From an uncultured Prevotella sp. (GTDB lineage Bacteria; Bacteroidota; Bacteroidia; Bacteroidales; Bacteroidaceae), in the NCBI GenBank assembly GCA_900548745.1, contig URLQ01000095.1, positions 1 through 11,306 of the forward strand: 11,306 bases of DNA. The letters are read 5' to 3'. Below are positions 1 through 6,910 of this stretch, in pieces. The notes beneath the pieces were generated by a model. That model was not told the DNA's origin, ran no database searches, and saw only the letters and a list, made by a program, of their open reading frames with translations. Position numbers and translations under genes: made by a program. The first letter of the stretch is position 1, and each line of letters starts with the position of its first letter.

Positions 1-291
1 ACTCATAAATCTACCCTTAATCGTGTATTGGATGATAGTTGCGGATTTTAGGTTTTTATGTTTTTTTTTACCCGTATGTTGCGTTGGTGGTTTATTGTAA
101 TGTGTTGGTAGTTAGTGCGTTGCGCTGTTTTTAAAGTTTGTTGCAACGGCTTCTGTATATCGAAATGCAACATTGGCGATATTGAATTTTTCTTTGTCGG
201 TTGTTAATATTAGGCTTGGTAATACTTTTTTTTGTGATTAAAAAATGATAACTTTGCACATGTTATAGTATATAAAGACATTCAACTGGCA
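1..291. other. Non-coding region upstream of the TPR regulator
   Basis: No supportable gene is visible on either strand of this stretch. It is G/T-rich in its first half and T-rich near its right end. The only functional element I can point to is the promoter-like TAACTTTGC just before the regulator start. I see no tRNA, no long inverted repeat and no remnant of a neighbouring coding sequence. Confidence 0.6.
249..257 (+). promoter_or_regulatory. Bacteroidetes-type -7 element of the TPR regulator gene
   Basis: TAACTTTGC matches the Bacteroidetes -7 consensus TAnnTTTG exactly and has the frequent trailing C. It lies 34 bp before the ATG at 292, leaving room for a short leader. A TTTG at 231-234 is nearby but only 14 bp away, closer than the usual -33 spacing of about 19 bp, so the -33 element is uncertain. 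Confidence 0.6.
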
Positions 292-1845
292 ATGAATAGA
301 ATAACGTATCTTATTATTTTTTTTGTACTGTTGGCTGTTGGTTGTACCAATGACGGCAGGACAAACAAATCTCTTGTTGAGATAGACTCGCTGCTCGGCA
401 AAGGAATGGTGGACTCTGCTTACAATTGTTTGCAAGCCATTCCGCAGAAAAATTTACGGTCAACGGATGATTCTGCATATTATTATTTGTTGGATACTCA
501 GTCGAAGTATCGGTTATACAAGCCTATAGAAACGACGAAGGACATAGAATTCTCCATTCGAGTATATTCCAAAGGTACTGAGAACAGTGACAAGCTTGCT
601 TCTGCCTACTATTATAAGAGTATGGCTTCATACGACCTTGGAAGAATAAGGGAAAGCGTAATAGATTTAAAGAAGGCGGAATTTATATCAAGAAAATCCA
701 AAGACCTTGCATTGAAGCATAAGATATATGGTGGCTTTGTAATGGTTAATGAAAAGGCTGGAGAGAATCGGGCTGCACTTGAATACTCGTTGAAGTCTGC
801 AGATGTATCGAAACGGATGAAGAATGCAAGCTGGCTTGCTAATGCTTATAATTATATGGTGGCATTATATGATCGCCTTGGCATGAAGGACAGTTCGGAT
901 TTTTATCTGAAGAAGAGTATGGAGTTGGTAAAGAAGTGTCCGCAGAAAGATGTCCCGTATATAATGGTCAATATCGGAGTATATCTGATGCATACCAAAC
1001 CGGAACTTGCCAAGACTTATTTTAAAAAGGCTATCGAAGTGCGGCCGATAGAAGAGGCTTACGTTAATCTTGCAGCGATATATGCTAATGAAGGCAAAGC
1101 GAAGTATGCTATATCTATGTGGCGGAAGGTTGAAGAGTCTGACAATATGCGGGCAAAAGGGCAGGCCTTGTATTCTATGTTGTCTTTTCATATGAAGAAT
1201 GAAGACTATCGGAGTGCTGCACTTACTGCTCGGCGATTGGTGGAGTTGAAAGATAGTCTGTTGAATAAGCGCGATGCTGATAACGTAAAGGCGATACAAT
1301 CAGAATTTGACGTCAATGTTTCGCGTCAGGAGTATGAACGTAAAATTACTTTCAGCTTGGTGGCAGTTGTGCTGCTTGCTCTGCTTGCGGTGATAGTATT
1401 CCTTTATTCACGGTACAAGACCTACAATATGAAGGCTGCCGTTGCCAAGGATCAGATGCTTATCAGCAGCTATGAGCGTCAGGTTGCTGACCTGGAGCGT
1501 CAGGGATTGGACAACAGAAAGGAGATAGAGGCCATAAACCGCCGTAAGGAGAGACTGCTCGACAGGCACCGCGACACGTTGAACCGTGCTTATCAGTTGT
1601 TCTCCGATGTGACGGAAAGGGGCAAGACTACGGTGTTGTGGAAGAAGCACGACTTCGAAATCGTAATAGAATACTACCGTCTTACCGACGTGGAGTTTGT
1701 GGATAAACTTGAAACGTCGTACGATGAAATATCGCCCAAATACAAATTCTTCCTCATTCTTGAGCATATCGGCAAGACCGACAAGGAAATCATGGCAGCC
1801 ATGTGCATTGCCGATGTTACGGTGCGTTCGATAAGATCGAGGTAA
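292..1845 (+). CDS. TPR-containing membrane-spanning regulator with C-terminal HTH
   Basis: This is probably a one-component membrane regulator that senses a signal outside the inner membrane and acts on DNA inside. The N-terminus has a hydrophobic stretch ending in a lipobox-like AVGC (C18). Residues about 100-330 are helical TPR-like repeats rich in A/Y/L pairs. A single strong transmembrane segment spans about 352-372, followed by R/K-rich sequence and a charged coiled coil (about 385-440). The end holds a LuxR-like helix-turn-helix (GKTDKEIMAAM...VTVRSIRSR, 494-517). This layout is common in Bacteroidetes proteins annotated only as TPR proteins and often found beside PULs. The gene converges on susD. 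The reading frame stops in the middle of the recognition-helix region, and a lysine-rich continuation lies in another frame (separate entry). That it controls this PUL is inferred from position only. Confidence 0.8.
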   Translation: MNRITYLIIFFVLLAVGCTNDGRTNKSLVEIDSLLGKGMVDSAYNCLQAIPQKNLRSTDDSAYYYLLDTQSKYRLYKPIETTKDIEFSIRVYSKGTENSDKLASAYYYKSMASYDLGRIRESVIDLKKAEFISRKSKDLALKHKIYGGFVMVNEKAGENRAALEYSLKSADVSKRMKNASWLANAYNYMVALYDRLGMKDSSDFYLKKSMELVKKCPQKDVPYIMVNIGVYLMHTKPELAKTYFKKAIEVRPIEEAYVNLAAIYANEGKAKYAISMWRKVEESDNMRAKGQALYSMLSFHMKNEDYRSAALTARRLVELKDSLLNKRDADNVKAIQSEFDVNVSRQEYERKITFSLVAVVLLALLAVIVFLYSRYKTYNMKAAVAKDQMLISSYERQVADLERQGLDNRKEIEAINRRKERLLDRHRDTLNRAYQLFSDVTERGKTTVLWKKHDFEIVIEYYRLTDVEFVDKLETSYDEISPKYKFFLILEHIGKTDKEIMAAMCIADVTVRSIRSR

Positions 1846-1874
1846 ACAAGAAGAAGAAAGACGTTGCCCGTTGA
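1842..1874 (+). other. Out-of-frame continuation of the regulator C-terminus
   Basis: Reading from 1842 in the shifted frame gives VNKKKKDVAR and then TGA at 1872-1874. Proteins of this type usually end with a basic tail after the VRS.RSR helix, which the annotated frame lacks because it meets TAA at 1843-1845. One missing base at about 1842 would explain the break. It could be a real mutation, a sequencing or assembly error, or a natural shorter end. I see no slippery heptamer that would support programmed frameshifting. Confidence 0.5.
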
Positions 1875-1900
1875 TAGGTATGCAGGCTTATAACATAAAA

Positions 1901-1926
1901 GCGTCCGGCTCCATCGAGCCGGACGC
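1901..1926. terminator. Bidirectional terminator between the regulator and susD
   Basis: GCGTCCGGCT and AGCCGGACGC form a perfect 10-bp G/C-rich stem with a 6-nt loop (CCATCG). It lies between two convergent genes. On the minus strand the stem is followed by TTTTAT, giving a fair intrinsic terminator for the susCD operon. On the plus strand the T-tract is weak (CTTCGATAT), so termination of the regulator transcript there is less certain. Confidence 0.8.
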
Positions 1927-1978
1927 CTTCGATATAAATCATTGACAGTAATTTGTAATGGGGAATTTATCTTGTATC

Positions 1979-3661
1979 CTAATTCCCGCTATAGCCTGTA
2001 TTCTGTTTGAATTCTTCTTTGTTTATTACTGCGTCAAGTTGTGTCTGAGGAATAGGGCGTAGAATATGATAATCCTTTATGTTTGCCTTAGCATCAGGAT
2101 TGTACTTTTGTACACGCTCAAGCAATTTGCCTGTTCTTTTCAGGTCGTACCAGCGTTGCTGTTCTCCGCCAAGTTCTCTTGCTCGTTCGTCAAGGATAAA
2201 GTCGAGAGTAAGTTCATCCTGAGAAATCTCCATTTCGGCCTTATGTCCCTCTTTTCCTGCTCTCCGTCTGATTTGGTTTATATATTCAGTGCCTTCTTTT
2301 TTATGGTTCATATTCAACTCTGCCTCTGCTGCAATGAGATACATTTCGGCAAGTCGCAGGATGACACCATGGCGTTTGCTTCCTGTATAGTTTACGGATT
2401 CACGGGTTGGATCAAGGAATTTCTTGAAAGTAACGTTCTGTACGCGGTTCTTGATGGAACCGTCAGCATTGTAAACCTTGTCGCGGTCAATCACGATGTA
2501 GTTGTGCTTGTCCTGTTCTTCCTGACTCATGCTGTATTTTGTGAATACAATAGCTGTGTCACCTTTTGCTATATAAGAACTGTTGTTGTTATTGCAAATC
2601 CAAGCTTGTTGGAATATGTCATCATAACGGGAGTCTATTTTTTCGTTGAATAAGTCGAGATAATATGCTGTCGGCATATATCTGTTAAACCCACGACCAT
2701 ATTCGATAGAGCGTGTGACTGGCTTTTTGCCGTTTTTGTCGAGGACTTGATCGTAACACATGACCCAGAACAAGTGTACAGGATTATTGCCTGGCTTTCT
2801 CCAAATGATGGCATTGCCGTCTGGTCCCTGTTCGATTGATGTTCCGAAGATTTCATTTTTGTCATATACGCATACAAAGATATTCTCTTTCGATTCGTTG
2901 CAGGTATTGATGTCGCAGAGTTCTTTATAGTCACCAGCCAACTCGTATCCGTAGTTGTTGATAACATTTTTAGCGTGTGTCAACGCTCCTTCGTTGTCAC
3001 CGGTATACAGACAGACACGTGCCATAAGTGCTTCTGCTGCACCTTTCGTTGCTCTTCCATAGTCGGTTGTCGTCTCTGGCAGTTTGCTGAAAGCTTCTTT
3101 TAAGTCTTCATTGATGGTTTTATAGAAGTCCTCCACAGAAGAGCGTGTGACGTATCCGCTTGGCGATTTACATTCATCAGTAGTAAGATATACTCCGCCC
3201 CATGTTTCCACGATATGCCATAGATATAATGCACGTAGGAAGTGTGCTTCGCCAAGTCGTATGTCTTTTTCGTTTGCTTGAAGGTCAGATGTCGGGAGTC
3301 TGTTTATTGCAGAGTTACAAGTGTTTAGGGCAGAATACAGTCTTTCCCATTCTTTGGTTATAGCAGTGCTTGAACCTTGTAACGAACTGTTGTAATCAGA
3401 AAGTTCAGCTTGTCCGCATCCGTTTCCACGTGTAAAGATGTCGGTACCCAATTCCGTCATGGATATCGCATACTCTTGTCCGTACCAGAATCTCAGTGGG
3501 GTGTAGCAAGAGTTTACAAGAGCTTCAGCTCCAGACTTTGTCTTATAGAAAGTGTCAGCGGTAAGTCCGCTTTTGTTGTCTTCTTCAAGAAAATCGCTGC
3601 ACGAAGTGCTTAGTGTTGTCGCGGCACATGCCATGATACACCATTTATATATTTTGTTCAT
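1979..3661 (-). CDS. susD: SusD/RagB-family outer-membrane glycan-binding lipoprotein
   Basis: The product is a surface lipoprotein that partners with the adjacent SusC-type transporter and binds the target oligosaccharide as a lid over the barrel. It has a lipoprotein signal peptide with lipobox LSTSC (lipidated C21), followed by the acidic SDFLEED typical of surface-exported Bacteroidetes lipoproteins. Family hallmarks in order are LTADTFYKTKSGAEALVNSCY, the TPR-like EAHFLRALYLWHIVETWGG, the helical HGVILRLAEMYLIAAEAEL, and a C-terminal ILDERARELGGEQQRWYDLKR with LRPIPQTQLDA...FKQNTGY. The 560-residue length is normal for the family. The start lies 17 bp after the susC stop, so the two are cotranscribed. 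No surface glycan-binding protein gene follows; the transcript meets a terminator. The symbol denotes the family, not starch specificity. Confidence 0.95.
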   Translation of the reverse strand: MNKIYKWCIMACAATTLSTSCSDFLEEDNKSGLTADTFYKTKSGAEALVNSCYTPLRFWYGQEYAISMTELGTDIFTRGNGCGQAELSDYNSSLQGSSTAITKEWERLYSALNTCNSAINRLPTSDLQANEKDIRLGEAHFLRALYLWHIVETWGGVYLTTDECKSPSGYVTRSSVEDFYKTINEDLKEAFSKLPETTTDYGRATKGAAEALMARVCLYTGDNEGALTHAKNVINNYGYELAGDYKELCDINTCNESKENIFVCVYDKNEIFGTSIEQGPDGNAIIWRKPGNNPVHLFWVMCYDQVLDKNGKKPVTRSIEYGRGFNRYMPTAYYLDLFNEKIDSRYDDIFQQAWICNNNNSSYIAKGDTAIVFTKYSMSQEEQDKHNYIVIDRDKVYNADGSIKNRVQNVTFKKFLDPTRESVNYTGSKRHGVILRLAEMYLIAAEAELNMNHKKEGTEYINQIRRRAGKEGHKAEMEISQDELTLDFILDERARELGGEQQRWYDLKRTGKLLERVQKYNPDAKANIKDYHILRPIPQTQLDAVINKEEFKQNTGYSGN

Positions 3662-3678
3662 AGTTATAATAGAAATTA

Positions 3679-6663
3679 TTAGAATTCAACATTTAGTCCA
3701 AATACAGCCTGTTTTGTCATCGGGTAGCTTAGAGAGCCTCCACGTTCAGGGTCATAGTTGTCGAAATGGCTGAATGTGAAGAAGTTCTTCAATGAGCAAT
3801 ACACTCTGACTTTTGAGGCGTTTATTTTGCTTATCCATGTTTTTGGCAAAGAATATCCCAATGTAATCTCTTTGATTTTCAAGTAAGAACCGTCTACATA
3901 TCCGAGAGATTCCAGTCGGGGGTCGCTGCTTGAGAAACTTTTCTCTGGACGTGGAAAGTCATTTGTCGGATTGTCCTCGGTCCAGTAGTTGAACTTCAGT
4001 CCTGGGTCACCCTGGTTTCTGAAAGAACCATATCCTGCCGCTTCTGCGTGCAGAGTCTGTCCTTGTCTCCAGTACATGAATACTCTGAGGTCAAAGTCTT
4101 TGTATCTGAAAGTATTGTTCATTCCCATTACGAAATCAGGAACTTCCGAACCAAGGATTACACGGTCGTTGTCATTATCAATTTTGAAGTCTTTGTTCTT
4201 GTCGTAGATCTTTATTCTACCTGGTTTCTCTCCATATTTTGCAGCTTCTTCAGTCTCGTTGAGTTGCCAGATACCAAGTTTCTTCAGTCCATAATGTGTT
4301 TTTATAGGGTGTCCTACAAACCATCCATTGTTGATGTCACGGTCTGATCCATCTGCAAGTTCTTTGATTTTTTCTCTGTTTAGAGTGAAAGTCAAGTCTG
4401 TGTTCCATTTGAAATCCTTATTTACTATATTTGCTGTATTGAGCACAATTTCTACACCTTTGTTTTCCGTCTTGCCTATATTGTCCCATGATATAGAGTA
4501 ACCTGTAGAAGTCGGTACTTTCTTCTGCATCAGCAAGTCGTATGTGTTTTGGTAGTATAGGTCAATAGAACCGCTGATTCTGTTGTTTAGGAATCCGAAA
4601 TCAATACCGAAGTTTGTTGTTGCGGTCTTTTCCCATCCGAGTGCGGTATTAGGAGTCAGTGCCGGATAGTATCCGTATGCACCGCCTTCAACACCATTGT
4701 TTATGAACGAGTACATTGTCTTTCCCAGTCCGCCTTGTGTCTGATAGGCAGAAACGGCACTGTTTCCAGATATACCATAACTTAGGCGCAGCTTCAGATT
4801 ATAAAGCCATTCAACATCCTTGAGGAATTTTTCTTCTTTCATTCTCCATGCAAACGCTGCAGAAGGGAAGAAACCCCATTTGTGTTTGCTTGCTAATACA
4901 GATGAACCGTCCTCGCGGAATGTAAGGGTCAACAGATACTTTTCATTGAATTTGTAGTTTATTCTTCCGAAAAACGAAGCCATTGTTGTCTTTATGTAGT
5001 TGCTGCTTATTTTCTGGCTGTTCTGTAGTGCGCCAAGGTTGTAGAAGAGCATGCTTGGAGATATGATGTCGTGTCCTGAACCGGTATAAGTCTCTGCCTC
5101 ATTCTGATAGAGGGCATTTCCTGCCATCACACTGAAATCATGTTTGTCGATTTTGAAATTGTAGTTAAGAGTATTTTCCCACGACCAATTCATTTCTGTC
5201 TCATTGGTAGCGTCTGCAACAGAATAGTCGCCCGCTCCGTCATGAGTATACTGGTCGGCAAAGTGTCCGTTTCTGACATCCTTTCTGTCCAAGCCGAATG
5301 TAGAAGTCAGTGTCAGGTTCTTGATAATGTTCCAGTTCGCTCCAATATTTCCCACAAGATGACTTGTCCTTCTGTTGTTTTTATAGACTCCCGCTGCCTC
5401 TTCTGCTATAGGGCTGATAGTCTGCCCGTCATTGAACGGCAGAGGGTTTATCGAGCCGTCTTCATTGTATACATCACCGTATGGTGACTCGTATATAGCA
5501 CGGTTTAATGGGTCGCGTCGTATATTTTGGTTCTGGAACGTATATACCATGTTGAAATTGAGCTTGAAGTCTTTTGTCACCTTGTGTGAGATGCCAAGAG
5601 TAGTGTTGTATCTGCTGAGATTGTCAAGTTTCACAAGTCCTTGCTCCTTCATATATTCGAACGCAAGGTTGAACGATGTCTTTTCAGAACCATTAGATAT
5701 ACTTATAGAATGTGATGTCTGGCTTCCGTCTTTCATCAAGAGGTCAACCCAGTCTACGTCTTGGTTGCTTTTCACTGCATCGTAGGCAGAACCAAATATC
5801 TTTGCATCGTCAGCTTCGCTTGCCCATTGTCCGTCCGCTTTATAAGCTTCACGTTTGAAGTTTGCCCATTCTTGCAAGTTCATTCTTTCTGGATATGCAG
5901 CCACGGAATTAGTAGAGTAGTATCCGTTGTATGTAACTTTTGTTTTGCCTTGTGTTCCTTTTTTTGTTGTTATGAGAATTACACCGTTGGCACCTCTTGA
6001 ACCATAGATAGCTGTTGATGAAGCATCTTTTAGGATTTCCATTGATTCGATTATATTAGGGTTGATATCAATGTCGGTTCCGTATGGTATGCCATCTACA
6101 ATTATAAGAGGAGTATTTGAAGCATTCAAAGAACGGTTGCCACGGATTGAAAATGAAAGTCCGGAGCCTGTTTGTCCGCTTGACTTGGTCATATCGAGAC
6201 CTGCGACTTTTCCCTGTAGACTTTCAAGGGCGTTGGTCGTAGGAGTTGCAACGATGTCCTCTGATTTAATAGAAGTCATAGACCCGGTCAAGTCACGCTT
6301 CTTTACAACTCCATATCCAATTACAACAACTTCGTCAAGGTCTTTCATGTTGTCCTTCATGATTATTTTCATTGGTGTCCCGGCTTTTGCTTCAATTACC
6401 TGGCTTACCATTCCAATATAGCTTACCTCTATTTTTTTTGACGTTGCAGGAATTGCGATGGAGAATTTTCCATCAATGTCGGTTACGGTTCCTAATTTTG
6501 ATTGTCCGACAACGACGATACTTGCTCCGATAACGGGTTGACCGGAATTGTCAAGCACTGTTCCGGAGACATTCTTGTTCTGTGCATGTACATTTAGTAC
6601 ATTCAGAATGGTTAGTACGAGCACGATAATAATGGATCTGCTCTTTAGTTTGAGATGTTTCAT
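3679..6663 (-). CDS. susC: SusC/RagA-family TonB-dependent outer-membrane transporter
   Basis: This protein imports oligosaccharides across the outer membrane using TonB energy, in complex with the SusD protein encoded downstream. It has a Sec signal peptide (cleavage likely after VHA, residue 27) and a carboxypeptidase-regulatory-like beta domain at about 31-105 (SGTVLDNSGQPVIGASIVV). A TonB-box-like LDEVVVIGYG lies at 109-118. The plug domain (about 120-240) carries LQGKVAGLDM, SIRGNRSLN, PLIIVDGIP and the family motif KDASSTAIYGSRGANGVILI. The remainder is a beta-barrel ending in VFGLNVEF with a terminal Phe. There is no N-terminal STN signalling domain, so this transporter should not act through an anti-sigma factor. 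Its 994 residues are a normal length. It is the first gene of the susCD operon, read leftward from the divergent promoter region. The substrate cannot be read from the sequence. Confidence 0.96.
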   Translation of the reverse strand: MKHLKLKSRSIIIVLVLTILNVLNVHAQNKNVSGTVLDNSGQPVIGASIVVVGQSKLGTVTDIDGKFSIAIPATSKKIEVSYIGMVSQVIEAKAGTPMKIIMKDNMKDLDEVVVIGYGVVKKRDLTGSMTSIKSEDIVATPTTNALESLQGKVAGLDMTKSSGQTGSGLSFSIRGNRSLNASNTPLIIVDGIPYGTDIDINPNIIESMEILKDASSTAIYGSRGANGVILITTKKGTQGKTKVTYNGYYSTNSVAAYPERMNLQEWANFKREAYKADGQWASEADDAKIFGSAYDAVKSNQDVDWVDLLMKDGSQTSHSISISNGSEKTSFNLAFEYMKEQGLVKLDNLSRYNTTLGISHKVTKDFKLNFNMVYTFQNQNIRRDPLNRAIYESPYGDVYNEDGSINPLPFNDGQTISPIAEEAAGVYKNNRRTSHLVGNIGANWNIIKNLTLTSTFGLDRKDVRNGHFADQYTHDGAGDYSVADATNETEMNWSWENTLNYNFKIDKHDFSVMAGNALYQNEAETYTGSGHDIISPSMLFYNLGALQNSQKISSNYIKTTMASFFGRINYKFNEKYLLTLTFREDGSSVLASKHKWGFFPSAAFAWRMKEEKFLKDVEWLYNLKLRLSYGISGNSAVSAYQTQGGLGKTMYSFINNGVEGGAYGYYPALTPNTALGWEKTATTNFGIDFGFLNNRISGSIDLYYQNTYDLLMQKKVPTSTGYSISWDNIGKTENKGVEIVLNTANIVNKDFKWNTDLTFTLNREKIKELADGSDRDINNGWFVGHPIKTHYGLKKLGIWQLNETEEAAKYGEKPGRIKIYDKNKDFKIDNDNDRVILGSEVPDFVMGMNNTFRYKDFDLRVFMYWRQGQTLHAEAAGYGSFRNQGDPGLKFNYWTEDNPTNDFPRPEKSFSSSDPRLESLGYVDGSYLKIKEITLGYSLPKTWISKINASKVRVYCSLKNFFTFSHFDNYDPERGGSLSYPMTKQAVFGLNVEF

Positions 6664-6697
6664 ATATATGTATTGTTAAAATTTAATTATATTTGCT

Positions 6698-6706
6698 GCA
6701 AATATA
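6698..6706 (-). promoter_or_regulatory. -7 promoter element of the susCD operon
   Basis: Read on the minus strand this is TATATTTGC, a match to TAnnTTTG with the trailing C, 34 bp before the susC ATG. No TTTG is present about 19 bp upstream; that position holds the end of the TCCACCTT sequence instead. A promoter with a good -7 and no -33 suggests that it depends on an activator bound just upstream. Confidence 0.6.
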
Positions 6707-6725
6707 TAGGATTGTTAAAAAAAGG

Positions 6726-6784
6726 AAGGTGGATTATTTTCTTTTGAGGTTTAAAATCTTTTACTGTTGTGTATTTTCCACCTT
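6726..6784. repeat. 8-bp inverted repeat in the divergent promoter region
   Basis: AAGGTGGA (6726-6733) and TCCACCTT (6777-6784) are perfect reverse complements separated by 43 bp. Each arm reads TCCACCTT toward one of the two divergent genes. The left arm overlaps the ATAATCC box of the susC promoter. The arms are too far apart for a compact operator, and the match may be chance, but the outward symmetry is worth recording. Confidence 0.35.
6731..6757 (-). promoter_or_regulatory. Candidate activator box upstream of susC (copy 1)
   Basis: On the minus strand this 27-bp block reads ATTTT, then AAACCT, then CAAAA, GAAA and finally ATAATCC. ATAATCC ends 24 bp before the susC -7 element. The copy upstream of the first GH95 gene is closely similar (ATTTT-C-AACC-AG-CAAAA-AAAT-ATAATCC). 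The shared order and spacing suggest a common regulator bound immediately upstream of RNA polymerase. The binding protein is unknown. Confidence 0.55.
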
Positions 6785-6824
6785 TTCGTGTGAATATTTC
6801 CTTTTTTTTTGCAATGTGAAGATT

Positions 6825-6852
6825 ATTTTCAACCAGCAAAAAAATATAATCC
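6825..6852 (+). promoter_or_regulatory. Candidate activator box upstream of the first GH95 gene (copy 2)
   Basis: This 28-bp block begins with ATTTTCAACC, continues through an A-run and ends with ATAATCC. It sits 23 bp before the TAATTTTGC promoter element. It agrees with the block upstream of the second GH95 gene at 20 of 28 positions by my hand count, and with the susC copy in its order of sub-motifs. It points at the GH95 gene, opposite to copy 1, so the two divergent transcripts each have their own site. Confidence 0.55.
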
Positions 6853-6875
6853 TCTTAAGTGTTTGAAGTAACAAC

Positions 6876-6884
6876 TAATTTTGC
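6876..6884 (+). promoter_or_regulatory. -7 promoter element of the first GH95 gene
   Basis: TAATTTTGC matches the Bacteroidetes consensus TAnnTTTG with the trailing C. It lies 26 bp before the ATG at 6911 and 38 bp before the in-frame ATG at 6923. No TTTG occurs about 19 bp upstream; the nearest TTTG (6862-6865) is only 10 bp away. As at susC, activator dependence is likely. Confidence 0.6.
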
Positions 6885-6910
6885 AAAAAGCAAATTTAAT
6901 AACAAAATAA

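Noticed and set aside
1835..1860. Programmed ribosomal frameshifting at the regulator C-terminus
   Set aside because: There is no slippery heptamer, no internal Shine-Dalgarno-like sequence and no pseudoknot next to the stop. The nearby AAGAAGAAGAAAG is a lysine-coding run. Mutation or sequence error is simpler.
2069..2110. ATAATCC followed by TACTTTTG inside susD on the plus strand, resembling the shared promoter module
   Set aside because: The gap is 27 bp instead of 23-24, the upstream ATTTT and A-run are missing, and it lies in antisense orientation within a coding region. A third ATAATCC (minus strand, 2781-2787) also lies inside susD. I treat both as chance matches.
2066..2653. 195-residue open frame on the plus strand inside susD
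   Set aside because: It is antisense to conserved SusD sequence, is rich in Phe/Leu/Val/Cys as expected for a shadow frame, and has no promoter or family signature I trust.
6789..6820. Direct repeat TGTGAA (6789-6794 and 6815-6820) as a CRP-like or other operator
   Set aside because: Six bases in an A/T-rich region, 26 bp apart, with no inverted partner; chance is likely.
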